Counted from the stretch's first letter, positions 9,494 to 20,123 are shown. The stretch is DNA of 64,000 nucleotides from Desulfosporosinus sp. I2 (GCF_000960765.1 NZ_JYNH01000002.1:62001-126000); one strand, 5' to 3'. Numbers and translations are program-made. Notes: a model not told the origin generated them from the letters alone.

Positions 9494-9507
9494 GAAGACA
9501 TCAAATG

Positions 9508-9534
9508 TTAGCACTCATCGAGAGAGAGTGCTAA
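9508..9534 (+). promoter_or_regulatory. CIRCE operator (HrcA binding site)
   Basis: The exact consensus TTAGCACTC (9508-9516), nine spacer bases, GAGTGCTAA (9526-9534). HrcA, kept active by GroEL, binds this inverted repeat and represses the heat-shock operon downstream. Confidence 0.97.
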
Positions 9535-9626
9535 CAACGAAATGAACGTCGAACTTAGATACTTGAAGTGGTTAAGTTCGTTGTAAGTCTTCCTTACTTA
9601 AGGACTATGGAAAGGCGGAAAGCATT

Positions 9627-10658
9627 ATGCAAATGGATGAACGAAAACGCAAAATACTACGGGCGATTGTTCAGGATTATATTGCTACCGCTGAACCGAT
9701 TGGTTCTCGAACGATTGCGCGCAAGTTTGATCTGGGGGTATCTTCCGCGACGATTCGCAATGAGATGGCAGATTTAGAAGATTTAGGGTTCATTGAACAG
9801 CCCTATACTTCTGCAGGGCGGATTCCGTCTGATGCGGGATATCGGTATTTTGTAGATTGTCTGATGGATCCAAAGGTTCTTAACACTGAAGAAATGGAAT
9901 TTATTGAGCGGGAAAGCACGAAAAGAATTCATGAGATTCAAGAGGTCATAACCCATACCAGTAAATTATTATCAGAGCTTACGAACTTGACGAGTCTGGT
10001 ACTTGGACCCCATAAAGCTAAAAGTACGTTTGGAAAATTGCATTTCCTACCGTATCAGCCGGGACAGGTTATTATGGTGATTGTGAAGGAAAACGGTGCG
10101 GTAGAAAATCATATTATTGAGGTTGGGGAGAATCAAACTGCGGAAGAGCTTCAGCAAGTGGCAGAAGTTTTTAACCAAAAAATGCGTGGGTATTCTTTAA
10201 ACCAAGTTAAACGCAGTATGCTGCATGAAATCTATAGCGAATTGTCTAGGCAGAGGCTTTTAATTGATAATACGCTCGATATGCTAAGAGCCATTCTGGA
10301 CGACAGCGAGGAAGATGAACGTATCTGTCTTGGCGGAACTCTTAATATGCTAAATCAACCTGAATTTAAGGATTTAGGGAAGGTTAAAACGTTATTTAAA
10401 GTTTTTGAAGAAAATGAGTCTCTTAAAAAACTATTACATCCTCACCAAGAGGGACTAAATGTCACGATCGGTGGAGAAAATATGATGAAGGAATTTAAGG
10501 ATTGCAGTGTCATTTCTGCTACTTACAAAGTGAATGGTCTCACCATCGGTGCGGTGGGTGTACTTGGCCCAACGCGGATGGATTATGCTAAAGTCATTGC
10601 CATTGTTGATTTTATGACGCGTAGTTTGACGGAAGTTCTGACGAAACGCAGGCGGTGA
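9627..10658 (+). CDS. hrcA: Heat-inducible transcription repressor HrcA
   Basis: A 343-residue repressor. The N-terminal winged helix reads DERKRKILRAIVQDYIATAEPIGSRTIARKFDLGVSSATIRNEMADLEDLGFIEQPYTSAGRIPSDAGYR, the HrcA signature; a GAF-like dimerisation domain fills the rest, ending in IVDFMTRSLTEVL. It binds CIRCE at 9508, so it autoregulates. The ribosome-binding site is AGGCGG, with the ATG at 9627 (a second ATG two codons on is possible). It is first in hrcA-grpE-dnaK, the class I heat-shock operon of Firmicutes. Confidence 0.96.
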   Translation: MQMDERKRKILRAIVQDYIATAEPIGSRTIARKFDLGVSSATIRNEMADLEDLGFIEQPYTSAGRIPSDAGYRYFVDCLMDPKVLNTEEMEFIERESTKRIHEIQEVITHTSKLLSELTNLTSLVLGPHKAKSTFGKLHFLPYQPGQVIMVIVKENGAVENHIIEVGENQTAEELQQVAEVFNQKMRGYSLNQVKRSMLHEIYSELSRQRLLIDNTLDMLRAILDDSEEDERICLGGTLNMLNQPEFKDLGKVKTLFKVFEENESLKKLLHPHQEGLNVTIGGENMMKEFKDCSVISATYKVNGLTIGAVGVLGPTRMDYAKVIAIVDFMTRSLTEVLTKRRR

Positions 10659-10762
10659 CTAAGCCGCAGATGGTGTGAAATTGCTCTGCTCACGCGGGTA
10701 ATTGGACCTTTTGGTTCATTTCAATATAAAATTTGGTACTAAGTGATGAGAGGTGATCATGC

Positions 10763-11368
10763 ATGGCGCGAATGAGAGAAGATACTCTCAGAGGCCGAGA
10801 GCTAAGTATGGACGACGATAATTTGGGAGACAAACAAGAATATGCTGAAAAATCCATATCCGAAGAAGAAAGTCTGGATAGCGCGGATATGAACCCTCTG
10901 GAGAAAATCCTGACGCTAGAAGCGGAGCTTATCCAAGCCAAAGCAAAAACAGATGAGCATTACGATCATTTGCTGCGCTTGCAGGCGGATTTCGATAACT
11001 ATCGAAAACGGACACAAAAAGAGAAAACTGAAATCATTAAATATGCGTCTGAACGTGTTATCGGAGATTTGCTTCCTGTTTTAGACAATTTTGAGCGAGC
11101 AGTCAGCGCTGCTCAAATCAATCCTGATTTCTCAGCTTTTTCACAAGGCGTAGAGATGATTTTACGTCAACTACAAACTGCGCTTAGCAAGGAGGGTCTC
11201 AAGGCAATTGAGGCCATTGGACAGCCATTCGACCCGAATCTTCATGACGCTGTACTTCGGGTGGAGTCAGAGGAGCATCCTGAGAATACTGTTGTAGACG
11301 AACTGCAAAAGGGATATTACCTTAAAGAGAAAGTATTACGTCCTAGTATGGTTAAAGTTTCTAACTAG
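10763..11368 (+). CDS. grpE: DnaK nucleotide exchange factor GrpE
   Basis: A 201-residue co-chaperone. An acidic, low-complexity N-terminus (about residues 1-60) leads into a long coiled coil with LLRLQADFDNYRKRTQKEK. The C-terminal beta domain carries GQPFDPNLHDAVLRVESEEHPENTVVDELQKGYYLKEKVLRPSMVKVS, the GrpE signature. It promotes ADP release from DnaK. The ATG at 10763 follows GAGGTGATC. An ATG at 10759 is out of frame. GrpE ends 19 bp before dnaK. Confidence 0.95.
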   Translation: MARMREDTLRGRELSMDDDNLGDKQEYAEKSISEEESLDSADMNPLEKILTLEAELIQAKAKTDEHYDHLLRLQADFDNYRKRTQKEKTEIIKYASERVIGDLLPVLDNFERAVSAAQINPDFSAFSQGVEMILRQLQTALSKEGLKAIEAIGQPFDPNLHDAVLRVESEEHPENTVVDELQKGYYLKEKVLRPSMVKVSN

Positions 11369-11387
11369 TTAAAGGAGGAAGAAAATA

Positions 11388-13220
11388 ATGGGTAAAATTA
11401 TTGGTATTGACTTAGGTACAACAAACTCTTGCGTGTCAGTTATGGAAGGTGGAGAGGCAGTTGTTATCCCAAACGCGGAGGGAAATCGCACAACTCCATC
11501 TGTTGTAGGTTTTTCTAAAACAGGCGAGCGATTAGTAGGACAGGTCGCTAAGCGACAATCCGTTTCCAATCCAGATAAAACAGTAAGTTCGATTAAACGG
11601 CACATGGGCTCAGATTTCAAAGTAAAAATCGACGATAAGACATATAGCCCACAAGAAATTTCCGCGATGGTTCTCCAAAAGCTCAAAACGGATGCTGAAG
11701 CCTATATCGGTCAGCCTGTAACCCAAGCGGTTATTACGGTTCCCGCCTATTTTACGGATGCCCAGCGTCAAGCAACAAAAGATGCAGGAGCGATTGCCGG
11801 ACTTGAAGTACTACGGATTATCAACGAGCCTACTGCTGCTGCTTTAGCTTATGGTTTAGACAAAAAAGAAGATTCAACCGTTTTAGTGTTTGACTTAGGG
11901 GGCGGAACATTTGATGTCTCAGTCCTTGAATTAAGCCAGGGAATGGTTGAAGTTAAAGCAACCAGTGGGAATAATCATTTAGGTGGAGACGACTTTGACC
12001 AACGTTTAATTGACTATATGGTGGCAGAATACAAGAAAAGTCATGGAGCAGATCTCTCTAAAGACCGAGTTGCTCTCCAACGTTTAAAAGAGGCTGCTGA
12101 AAAAGCCAAGATTGAGCTTTCTGGAGTTACGAACTCCAACATTAACCTACCGTTTATTACGATGACCGAAGAAGGACCACAACATTTAGATATGAATATT
12201 TCTCGGGCCAAGTTTGAAGAAATTATCTCTGACCTGGTGGAATCTACCCTTGGTCCCACACGTCAAGCGATTGAAGATGCGAAACTCTCTTGGAGTCAAA
12301 TTGATCAGATCATTCTTGTCGGGGGGTCCACTCGTATCCCATCCGTTCAAGAAGCGGTCAAAAAGTTGAGCGGAAAAGAGCCTCATAAAGGGGTTAACCC
12401 TGATGAAGTCGTTGCTATGGGTGCTGCGATTCAAGGAGGCGTACTCAGTGGTGAAGTAAAGGATATGATCTTGCTGGATGTCACCCCGCTTTCTTTAGGG
12501 ATTGAAACCCTTGGCGGAGTATTCACACGGATTATTGATCGAAATGCCACGATCCCGACTACTAAATCACAGACGTTCTCAACGGCTGCAGATAACCAAA
12601 CCTCTGTCGATATTCATGTGCTTCAAGGGGAACGTGAAATGGCGAGTTACAATAAGACGCTCGGACGTTTCCAATTAACAGGAATTCCTCCTGCACCACG
12701 TGGCATTCCGCAGATCGAAGTTAAATTTGATATTGATGCCAATGGTATTGTTCACGTCTCGGCAAAAGATGTAGCCACTGGAAATGAACAAAAAGTAACC
12801 ATTACTTCTTCCACAGGTCTTTCTAAAGATGACATTGAAAAAATGAAGCAAGATGCTGAACTCCATGCTGAAGAAGATAAGAAAAACAGAGAACTGATCG
12901 ATGCTAAGAACCAAGCGGATTCTCTAATCTATCAAACTGAAAAGACGATGAAAGAGTTTGAAGGTAAGGGAGATGCTGCTGAAGTTGAAAGCGTTAATAA
13001 GGCAGTAGGGGATCTGAAGACTGCAGCCGCTGCAGATAGTACTGAGGAGATTAATGCCAAAATCGAAGCTCTAAATAAAGTTCTTCACCCCTTCATCGAA
13101 AAGATGTATCAACAACAAGCGGCTCAAGAACAAAATGCAGGTGCACAACCTGGAGCCGAACAAGCCAAAAAAGATGATGATGTTGTAGATGCTGAGTTTA
13201 CTGAAGTGAAGAAGGAATAG
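11388..13220 (+). CDS. dnaK: Molecular chaperone DnaK (Hsp70)
   Basis: A 610-residue Hsp70. The ATPase domain (about 1-360) starts [16 protein letters not shown], with the phosphate-2 loop [12 protein letters not shown] and the adenosine motif [12 protein letters not shown]. The substrate-binding domain includes [15 protein letters not shown], and the alpha-helical lid ends in an acidic tail ([15 protein letters not shown]). It lacks the Gram-negative insertion in lobe I, as usual for Firmicutes. AAGGAGG precedes the ATG. It folds nascent and stress-denatured proteins with DnaJ and GrpE. Confidence 0.98.
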   Translation: MGKIIGIDLGTTNSCVSVMEGGEAVVIPNAEGNRTTPSVVGFSKTGERLVGQVAKRQSVSNPDKTVSSIKRHMGSDFKVKIDDKTYSPQEISAMVLQKLKTDAEAYIGQPVTQAVITVPAYFTDAQRQATKDAGAIAGLEVLRIINEPTAAALAYGLDKKEDSTVLVFDLGGGTFDVSVLELSQGMVEVKATSGNNHLGGDDFDQRLIDYMVAEYKKSHGADLSKDRVALQRLKEAAEKAKIELSGVTNSNINLPFITMTEEGPQHLDMNISRAKFEEIISDLVESTLGPTRQAIEDAKLSWSQIDQIILVGGSTRIPSVQEAVKKLSGKEPHKGVNPDEVVAMGAAIQGGVLSGEVKDMILLDVTPLSLGIETLGGVFTRIIDRNATIPTTKSQTFSTAADNQTSVDIHVLQGEREMASYNKTLGRFQLTGIPPAPRGIPQIEVKFDIDANGIVHVSAKDVATGNEQKVTITSSTGLSKDDIEKMKQDAELHAEEDKKNRELIDAKNQADSLIYQTEKTMKEFEGKGDAAEVESVNKAVGDLKTAAAADSTEEINAKIEALNKVLHPFIEKMYQQQAAQEQNAGAQPGAEQAKKDDDVVDAEFTEVKKE

Positions 13221-13278
13221 TAGAGGCTCGAGTGAAATATAAGCTTCGAGGGTACAAAGGTTTTACACCTTTGTGCCC
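13221..13278 (+). terminator. Probable terminator after dnaK, preceded by a degenerate heptad stretch
   Basis: GGGTACAAAGGT (13250-13261) pairs with ACCTTTGTGCCC (13267-13278), with one G-T wobble and a 5-nt loop. The following GCCTTTGTTT is only a weak T-tract, so read-through into dnaJ is possible. CTCGAG and TTCGAG fragments at 13225-13250 resemble the CGA heptads elsewhere. Confidence 0.6.
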
Positions 13279-13328
13279 GCCTTTGTTTGTAAAAAAATAA
13301 ATTAAATTCCAGAAAAATGGATATTACC

Positions 13329-13357
13329 TTGTGCTTGAGGGCGAGCGGTCATATAAT
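13329..13357 (+). promoter_or_regulatory. Sigma-A-like promoter of dnaJ
   Basis: TTGTGC (13329-13334), a 17-bp spacer and a perfect TATAAT (13352-13357), 57 bp before the dnaJ start. An inverted repeat of the ATAGTA/TACTAT type follows at the expected start of transcription. No CIRCE is present here. Confidence 0.7.
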
Positions 13358-13393
13358 ACTATAGTACTTTGATACTATTAGTGGATGGGTTAA

Positions 13394-14521
<1,128 letters not shown>

Positions 14522-14535
14522 AAGGAGTATACACA

Positions 14536-15477
14536 ATGGATTGGCGTGAAGTAGCGGTAACAGTTTCATCCGAAGGAGAAGAAGCTGTTGCCGATCTTTT
14601 TTATCAATTAGGTTGTCCAGGTGTCAGTGTAGAAGACCCGGAACTTCTGCTTAACTACATAGAATCTGGAATCTGGGATTATCATAATTTTGGAGAGGTG
14701 GAACTCACTGGGACTTCTGTTGTAAAAGGTTACTTTCCGGAAGATGATGAGTTAATGGAGAAACTGGGCAAGCTTAATTTAGGAATTCAAGAGTTATTGG
14801 AGCGTTTTCCCGATTGGGTTATTCAGACTCATGGGTTAACGTTGAAGGAAGTTGATTGGGAAACAGCCTGGAAGGCCTATTTCAAACCCATTCGGGTTGG
14901 CAAACATATTCTTGTGAAGCCGACTTGGGAGCAGGCGGAAATTTTGCCTGGGGATATTGTCTTAGAACTTGACCCGGGGATGGCTTTTGGAACGGGGACC
15001 CATCCTACGACGACACTATGTCTGAAGACAATGGAGGGCATGATTAAGCCGGGACAAACTGTGTTTGACTTGGGAACCGGTTCTGGTATTTTGGCCATTG
15101 CAGCTGCAAAGCTCGGGGCAAAGGTAGAGGCTGTCGATCTTGATTCTGTCGCAATCAAGGTGGCCCAAGAAAATGTCGATTTAAATGGTGTGAACGATCG
15201 TGTTCGAGTGGCACGTGGGGACTTAGGCACTGTACTAACGGGGCAAGCGGATGTTGTCATTGCCAATATTATTGCAGATGTCATTTTAATGTTGCTTCCA
15301 GATTTAAAACGATTGTTGCGTCCGGATGGCGAATTTTTAGCGTCTGGCATCATTGATAATCGAGCGGATGAGCTTGAAGAAGGACTTAAAGATGCCGGAT
15401 TCGAGATTATTGAACGTGTCTTAGATTCCGGGTGGATTTTATTTCGAGCGAGGTGGGCCAACTGTGAATCGGTTTAA
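14536..15477 (+). CDS. prmA: Ribosomal protein L11 methyltransferase
   Basis: A 313-residue class I SAM methyltransferase. The N-terminal substrate-recognition domain is followed by the family segment [15 protein letters not shown], then motif [21 protein letters not shown] and the NPPY-like motif ANIIADV. It trimethylates ribosomal protein L11. AAAAGGAG precedes the ATG. Its end overlaps rsmE by 14 bp. The dnaJ-prmA-rsmE order is widespread in Firmicutes. Confidence 0.95.
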   Translation: MDWREVAVTVSSEGEEAVADLFYQLGCPGVSVEDPELLLNYIESGIWDYHNFGEVELTGTSVVKGYFPEDDELMEKLGKLNLGIQELLERFPDWVIQTHGLTLKEVDWETAWKAYFKPIRVGKHILVKPTWEQAEILPGDIVLELDPGMAFGTGTHPTTTLCLKTMEGMIKPGQTVFDLGTGSGILAIAAAKLGAKVEAVDLDSVAIKVAQENVDLNGVNDRVRVARGDLGTVLTGQADVVIANIIADVILMLLPDLKRLLRPDGEFLASGIIDNRADELEEGLKDAGFEIIERVLDSGWILFRARWANCESV

Positions 15478-16201
15478 GATTACAGAGCTTGGGAACGATG
15501 TCTTTTGGCTACGCGATTCAGAAAGAGAGCACCTTGTCCGGGTGCTTAGACTTTCGCCGGGAGACTTGGTCGTGGGGTTTGATAATTCTGGGAGGGAGTA
15601 TACTGCTGTCATCCTGAAGATCGAAGACAAAAGTGTCACTTGTCGGATCCTTAGTACGGATCAGCCGGATGTAGAGGCCCATACTGCTGTGTATTTAGTG
15701 GCGGGACTTTCCAAAGGGGAAAAGATGGAATGGGTGATTCAGAAAGGGACTGAGCTGGGTATGCTGGGTCTTATTCCTTTGCGAGCCAAACGGTCAATTG
15801 TACATATTGAAGGAAGTAAAGCACAGGATAGGGTCGCTCGCTGGCAAAAAATTGCCTCAGAGGCTTCGAAGCAGTCTCATAGGGTTCAGGAACCCACTAT
15901 TTTTAAGGTTTGTGATTGGAAGGATTTAGAGGGTAAGTTGCCAGAGGGAACTCAGTGGATTATTCCTTACGAAGAAGAAAAGACTCAACGCTTGGTTTCC
16001 GTGCTTAAGACGATGGATCCTCAGCGCCCTATTGCTCTGCTGATTGGTCCTGAGGGAGGGTTCGAGCAAGCCGAAGTTGCTTGGGCGCAAGAGCAGCTTG
16101 GAGCTCAAAGTGTTACGCTGGGTCCTAGAATTCTTCGGGCGGAAACGGCAGCGTTGGCAGCGTTGACGATGGTTTTGGCGAGTTATGGGGATTTGGGGTA
16201 G
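15464..16201 (+). CDS. rsmE: 16S rRNA (uracil-1498-N3)-methyltransferase
   Basis: A 245-residue SPOUT-family methyltransferase with an N-terminal PUA-like domain. The C-terminal knot region contains [13 protein letters not shown] and [17 protein letters not shown], the RsmE signatures. It methylates U1498 of 16S rRNA. The GTG start lies inside prmA, behind AGCGAGGTGGG, giving translational coupling. The stop codon is directly followed by repeat R1 copy B. Confidence 0.94.
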   Translation: MNRFKITELGNDVFWLRDSEREHLVRVLRLSPGDLVVGFDNSGREYTAVILKIEDKSVTCRILSTDQPDVEAHTAVYLVAGLSKGEKMEWVIQKGTELGMLGLIPLRAKRSIVHIEGSKAQDRVARWQKIASEASKQSHRVQEPTIFKVCDWKDLEGKLPEGTQWIIPYEEEKTQRLVSVLKTMDPQRPIALLIGPEGGFEQAEVAWAQEQLGAQSVTLGPRILRAETAALAALTMVLASYGDLG

Positions 16202-16583
16202 GGGACTTGTGTGTACATCGCTCGGTCATACGACGCAGAGCAAACTAACCGTTCAAGCTCCTAAAGGGGGAGCGGGGTCCATCCTTCGGCGATAGTATTA
16301 TTTTAAAGAATGCGCCTACGGCGATAATCATCCTACGCCGGCAGGTATTGTCTGGAGAATAGCGGCTTCGGCGATACTCTCCACTGGAGAGTATCGTCAC
16401 TGGAGACTATCGTGCCAAAAGCGCCGTCCTGCAAGAGGGTTAATACGTGCGAAGACAGTGTCTTCGGGCGCATTGGCGGCAGTGTACATCCTTGTACACT
16501 GCCCCGTGTATGGGGTCGCTTGAACGGAAGTTTGCTATTCTGCTTACGTAAAGACGTCGCTGCTGTATCACACTGCGTCCCGG
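16202..16583 (+). repeat. Structured dispersed repeat R1, copy B
   Basis: It begins at the base after the rsmE stop and ends at GCGTCCCGG. CCGTTCAAG (16249-16257) pairs with CTTGAACGG (16519-16527). The inner hairpin is GCAGTGTAC/GTACACTGC (16479-16502). It carries a variable insert of nested TTCGGCGATA and CTGGAGA-TATCG hairpins (about 16284-16415), and a palindrome CGAAGACA-G-TGTCTTCG at 16450-16466 that reappears inverted in copy C. Confidence 0.87.
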
Positions 16584-16630
16584 GGCTAGGAACGCATAGA
16601 ACGGACTGGAACGTTTAGTTCGACTTTGGA

Positions 16631-16945
16631 GATAGTTGAGAATTTATGTTTAGATAATTTGGGGGTTTAGGAGACGGCACATTTTATGTGCACCGTCTTG
16701 CTCTGGGGTCGATTAGACGGATTACGAACATGGGAAAAGGTGGAGCACGCCAAGAGGCTTTGTTTGCCATGTGGATGCAAGTCGGGGACGGTTCTTGACT
16801 TACACGTGTGTTGAGAATGCGTCCCGGGCATGAAAAGTATAGCCCTAATTTCGAGATAGTTGGGAAACCATGCTTGGATAACTTAGGGGATTGGGAGACG
16901 GCACATTTATGTGCACCGTCTTGTCTCTGGGGCCGATTAGACGAG
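16631..16945 (+). repeat. Direct repeat of about 95 bp carrying two R2 hairpins and one R3 hairpin
   Basis: The segment at 16631-16730 is repeated at about 16853-16945 with roughly 80 percent identity by eye. Both begin GAGATAGTTG and end GATTAGACG. Each carries an R2 hairpin (16673-16697 and 16897-16920). Between them lies an R3 hairpin at 16776-16804 and a second copy of the GCGTCCCGGG end of R1. No gene is seen between rsmE and mtaB; this gap is made of repeats. Confidence 0.75.
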
Positions 16946-16961
16946 CCACGAACCACGAAAA
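16941..16961. repeat. CGA-phased heptad array upstream of mtaB (copy H5a)
   Basis: Three units of the CGAACCA type (GACGAGCCACGAACCACGAA) lie immediately 5' of the mtaB ribosome-binding site. The same unit occurs inside the gene at 17020. Confidence 0.6.
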
Positions 16962-16975
16962 AAAGGTGGAGTATT

Positions 16976-18346
16976 ATGTCTCAAGAAGTTGAACAGGTTA
17001 AAACACATCCGGCGATGTTCGAACCACGAACTACGAACCACGAACCACGAAAAGCCGTGTGTTTCGTTACTCTTGGCTGTAAAGTAAATCAAACCGAAAG
17101 CGAAGCAATGGCTCAACTTTTTCGAGAGGCAAAATATCAGGTAGTGGGTGCCTCGGAAGAAGCGGATGTTGTCGTTGTTAATACGTGTACGGTGACAAAC
17201 ACTGGAGATAGTAAATCCCGTCAGGTCATTCGTCGTATGATAAAGGCTCATCCGGAGAGCGTTGTTGTGGTCATGGGTTGTTATGCTCAAACGGCGCCGG
17301 GGGAAATTTTAGGGATTGAAGGGGTCGATCTGGTTCTAGGAAATCAGGACCGTGGTAAGATTCTTGAGTGGATCGAGCGTGTGAGAGCTGAGAGTAAGCC
17401 CCAGAATGCTGTGCGTGGGATTTGGGATGCGGAGGAATTTGAAGAGCTTCCGCAACTTAGTGAAGAGCATCGGACACGGGCGATGTTGAAGATTCAGGAA
17501 GGGTGTAATCAATTTTGTACCTACTGTATCATTCCTTATGCAAGGGGTCCCTTGCGCAGTCGTCTTCCAGAGAATGCGATTGCTGAGGCTCAGCGGCTAG
17601 TTAAAGAGGGATATCCTGAAATTGTCTTAACGGGGATTCATACAGGGTATTACGGACAAGATTTGGGAGGACATTGGAGTTTAGCTCGTTTGGTTGGCGA
17701 GTTAGATAAAATACCGGGGCTGGGTCGCTTGCGTCTGAGTTCTATTGAACCAATGGAATATACGCCGGAGTTAATTGAGAGTATTGTTACATCCAATAAG
17801 GTTTGCCCCCACTTACATATGCCTTTACAAAGTGGTAGTGATAAGGTGCTCGCTCGTATGAATCGTCCTTATAGTTTGAAACAATATCAAGAGCTCTTAG
17901 AGAGACTTCACCAGAGGATTCCTGATCTTGCGGTGACGACGGATATTATTGTCGGTTTTCCGGGGGAGACTGAAGAGGACCATGCCATGACACTTGATTT
18001 TGTGAGGTCCTGCGGCTTTTCCGGAATTCACGTGTTTCCGTATTCGAAACGAAAAGGGACCCCTGCAGCAGATTATCCGGATCAAGTCCCAAAGAAGATC
18101 AAAGATCAACGGGTGAAGGAACTATTGTTGGTCGCTCGAGATAGTCAAGAAACATTTATTCGCCGCTTTATTGGAAAACCGGTCGAAGTTCTGATCGAGT
18201 GGGTTGATCCGAAAGGGTGTGCTGTGGGGCATACACCCCATTATCTTCAGGTTCATCTGCCGTCATGTGAGGACGGGAAGCTGTGGTCAGCGGGGCAGTT
18301 TGTGACGGTGATTCTGGAGGAAGGTCAGTGTTCCGCAAAGCAATAA
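16976..18346 (+). CDS. mtaB: tRNA threonylcarbamoyladenosine methylthiotransferase MtaB
   Basis: A 456-residue methylthiotransferase. The N-terminal UPF0004 domain carries three cluster cysteines (TLGCKVNQ, VVNTCTVT, VMGCYAQ). The radical SAM motif is CNQFCTYC and a TRAM-like domain ends the protein. It converts t6A37 to ms2t6A37 in tRNA. The ATG at 16976 follows GGTGGAG; a longer frame to 16808 runs through repeats and is rejected. About 28 residues precede the conserved AVCFVTLGC start. Part of that extension, MFEPRTTNHEPRK, is encoded by a CGA heptad array, so the repeat has become protein-coding. Confidence 0.93.
   Translation: MSQEVEQVKTHPAMFEPRTTNHEPRKAVCFVTLGCKVNQTESEAMAQLFREAKYQVVGASEEADVVVVNTCTVTNTGDSKSRQVIRRMIKAHPESVVVVMGCYAQTAPGEILGIEGVDLVLGNQDRGKILEWIERVRAESKPQNAVRGIWDAEEFEELPQLSEEHRTRAMLKIQEGCNQFCTYCIIPYARGPLRSRLPENAIAEAQRLVKEGYPEIVLTGIHTGYYGQDLGGHWSLARLVGELDKIPGLGRLRLSSIEPMEYTPELIESIVTSNKVCPHLHMPLQSGSDKVLARMNRPYSLKQYQELLERLHQRIPDLAVTTDIIVGFPGETEEDHAMTLDFVRSCGFSGIHVFPYSKRKGTPAADYPDQVPKKIKDQRVKELLLVARDSQETFIRRFIGKPVEVLIEWVDPKGCAVGHTPHYLQVHLPSCEDGKLWSAGQFVTVILEEGQCSAKQ
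17020..17054. repeat. CGA-phased heptad array inside the mtaB reading frame (copy H5b)
   Basis: CGAACCA, CGAACTA, CGAACCA, CGAACCA, CGAAAAG: five 7-bp units in a row. Because 7 is not a multiple of 3, successive units are read in rotating frames, giving EPRTTNHEPRK near the MtaB N-terminus. Confidence 0.85.
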
Positions 18347-18475
18347 CTTTGTTAAGGGGGCAATCCTTGTTTTTGTCGACAATAAATACCTGGCAAACAA
18401 AACGTCCCCATGCCAAGCTTAATTTAGTCAATTAAATTCTTTGATGGAATAAGATATGGGAGGAATAGAATTAAA

Positions 18476-18820
18476 ATGTCGGATTGCATTTTTTGTAAAA
18501 TTGCCCTTCATGAAGTTCCTAGCGAAATCTTCTTTGAAGACGACGAGATCCTTGCTTTCAAAGATATTCAACCCTTAGCGCCAGTGCATTTAATTGTAAT
18601 TCCGAAAATCCATTTGCAGAGTCTTAATGATGTAACTCTGGAGCATGAACGATTAATGGGTCACCTTTTCGGCGTAATTCGTCGCTTAGCGAAGGAATTA
18701 GGAGTGGCTGAGACCGGTTACAGAGTGGTTACCAATACTGGAACAGATGGAGGACAGGTCGTGGGACACCTACATGTTCATTTGCTGGGAGGGCAGGCTC
18801 TCAATGCAACAATTGGGTGA
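18476..18820 (+). CDS. HIT-family (histidine triad) hydrolase
   Basis: A 114-residue HINT-type protein. The N-terminal CIFCKIALHEVPSEIFFEDD and the triad GHLHVHLLGG are clear. HINT proteins hydrolyse nucleoside phosphoramidates and adenylates; the physiological substrate here is unknown. GGGAGGAAT lies before the ATG at 18476. In Firmicutes this gene usually lies between mtaB and rpsU, as it does here. The 130-bp gap from mtaB shows no terminator. Confidence 0.92.
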   Translation: MSDCIFCKIALHEVPSEIFFEDDEILAFKDIQPLAPVHLIVIPKIHLQSLNDVTLEHERLMGHLFGVIRRLAKELGVAETGYRVVTNTGTDGGQVVGHLHVHLLGGQALNATIG

Positions 18821-18891
18821 TTTTTAGAGAACGCAAAGTCACATTGACCTGTGGAAATCCAGTAACGACTGGTACGAGTGGCAAAGTGAAC

Positions 18892-18920
18892 TTGACGCAA
18901 CCCACTTCATCCAGTATAAT
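18892..18920 (+). promoter_or_regulatory. Sigma-A promoter of rpsU-yqeY
   Basis: TTGACG (18892-18897), a 17-bp spacer and TATAAT (18915-18920), 45 bp before the rpsU start codon. Confidence 0.87.
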
Positions 18921-18965
18921 AATAAAGTATATTTATGATGATCCAGTGGAGGGAGGGATAAGACA

Positions 18966-19142
18966 ATGAGTGAAGTCAAAGTTGGTAAAAACGAATCCCT
19001 TGATGCCGCACTCCGCCGGTTCAAGCGTACTTGTCAAAAGGCAGGGGTTAGTGCAGAAGCTCGTAAGCACGAGGCATATGAAAAACCTAGTGTGAAGAGA
19101 AAGAAAAAGTCTGAAGCTGCACGGAAACGCAAGTTCAAGTAA
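18966..19142 (+). CDS. rpsU: Small ribosomal subunit protein bS21
   Basis: A 58-residue, very basic protein: [39 protein letters not shown], then a Lys/Arg tail [13 protein letters not shown], the bS21 pattern. GGAGGGAGGG precedes the ATG. bS21 joins the 30S subunit near the anti-Shine-Dalgarno. It lies between the HIT gene and yqeY, its usual place in Firmicutes, and has its own promoter at 18892. Confidence 0.96.
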   Translation: MSEVKVGKNESLDAALRRFKRTCQKAGVSAEARKHEAYEKPSVKRKKKSEAARKRKFK

Positions 19143-19155
19143 GGAGTGTCTCGAA

Positions 19156-19608
19156 TTGACCCTGAAAGATCGCCTCGTTGAGGATATGAAGGTTGCCATG
19201 AAGGCCAAAGAGGAGGGGAAGGTAAGACTTTCCGTCATTCGAATGGCTAGGGCGGCCATAAAAAATGCTGAGATCGATAAGAAAATTGAATTTAACGATG
19301 TTCAAGTCATTGAAGTATTGGCACGCGAATTGAAGCTGCGTCGGGATGCGCTTGAGGTTTTTGCACAAGCGGATCGCCCCGATAAGGTAAAGGCTCTAGA
19401 GGAAGAAATGGCCGTTCTTATGGATTACCTTCCTCAACAGCTTTCCGAAGGGGAAATTCGCCAGCTCGTTCAAGAGACAATCAACACTCTAGGGGCTTCG
19501 GGCCCTAAAGACCTCGGAAAAGTTATGGGAGCTTTAACACCTAAGACGAAAGGCCGTGCTGATGGCAAACTCGTTAATCAGGTTGTAAGAGAAATTCTCG
19601 GCGCATAA
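19156..19608 (+). CDS. yqeY: GatB/YqeY domain protein
   Basis: A 150-residue YqeY protein. It starts at TTG 19156, 9 nt after AAGGAG that overlaps the rpsU stop. LKDRLVEDMKVAMKAKEEGKVRLSVIRM at the start and LSEGEIRQLVQETI with KDLGKVMGALTPKTKGRADGKLVNQVVREIL at the end are family hallmarks. The helical domain resembles the tRNA-binding tail of GatB, but the free-standing protein has no settled function. It is cotranscribed with rpsU and followed by a strong terminator. Confidence 0.92.
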   Translation: MTLKDRLVEDMKVAMKAKEEGKVRLSVIRMARAAIKNAEIDKKIEFNDVQVIEVLARELKLRRDALEVFAQADRPDKVKALEEEMAVLMDYLPQQLSEGEIRQLVQETINTLGASGPKDLGKVMGALTPKTKGRADGKLVNQVVREILGA

Positions 19609-19627
19609 CTTATTAGTTTTTGGCAAG

Positions 19628-19674
19628 AAAGGTCGGTTGCAATTTTATTGTAACCGACCTTTCCCCTTTTTTAC
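19628..19674 (+). terminator. Rho-independent terminator after yqeY
   Basis: 15-nt arms (19628-19642 and 19648-19662) with one G-T wobble are followed by CCCC and six T. It separates rpsU-yqeY from the yqfC unit. Confidence 0.9.
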
Positions 19675-19748
19675 TAAGAATTAGATAGTTAGGCTTGGAC
19701 TATTTTTGCTCCTTCCCTCATAAATATTGAGAGAAGGAGGGGGCTCTT

Positions 19749-20018
19749 TTGTTCAAAAAAATTCAGACAAGTATGGGCGAAGTTTTGGATTTACCACCAG
19801 ATGTGGTGGGAGAAGGTCCTAAAATTACCATAATTGGGCGGGGTCAAATCTTGGTCGAAAATTATTACAGCATTGTTAACTTCTCTGAAGAAGAAATTCG
19901 TTTGGAAACAGCTGAGGGAAATGTCTGTTTTAAAGGAAAGGGGTTAGTACTCAAAGTCATATTATCCACCGAACTGCAAATCGAAGGAGAACTTTCTTCC
20001 TTATCGTTTGTACCATGA
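19749..20018 (+). CDS. yqfC: Sporulation protein YqfC
   Basis: An 89-residue protein with the YqfC pattern (VLDLPPDVVGEGPKITIIGRGQILVENYYSIVNFSEEEIRLET), all beta by appearance. It starts at TTG 19749 behind GAAGGAGGGGG. In Bacillus it belongs to the mother-cell sigma-E regulon; its biochemical role is unknown. It is followed by yqfD as in other spore formers. No sigma-E promoter could be assigned with confidence. Confidence 0.9.
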   Translation: MFKKIQTSMGEVLDLPPDVVGEGPKITIIGRGQILVENYYSIVNFSEEEIRLETAEGNVCFKGKGLVLKVILSTELQIEGELSSLSFVP

Positions 20019-20123
20019 CAGAAAGAATAAGTTTTGGGTGGCATAAGCGCAACCAAAGACTTCCGACTGCGCCTGCAGGCTTGGCGCAAGTCAGGTTTTC
20101 TTTAGACGGGGAGAGATAAAGTA

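Noticed and set aside
8947-9504. Minus-strand ORFs of 94-185 codons over R1 copy A (and similar ones over B to D)
   Set aside because: They coincide with the palindromic repeat, recur in several frames and lack start signals; best seen as by-products of GC-rich repeat sequence.
11369-12914. Antisense ORFs across dnaK
   Set aside because: Shadow frames of a strongly conserved gene; no start signals or recognisable domains.
14877-15461. 194-codon minus-strand ORF opposite prmA
   Set aside because: Ser-rich composition is the antisense of the methyltransferase; no family match or ribosome-binding site.
16808-16975. Upstream extension of MtaB to 16808
   Set aside because: The extra 56 codons lie in the R2-bearing direct repeat and heptads, and a good ribosome-binding site precedes the ATG at 16976.
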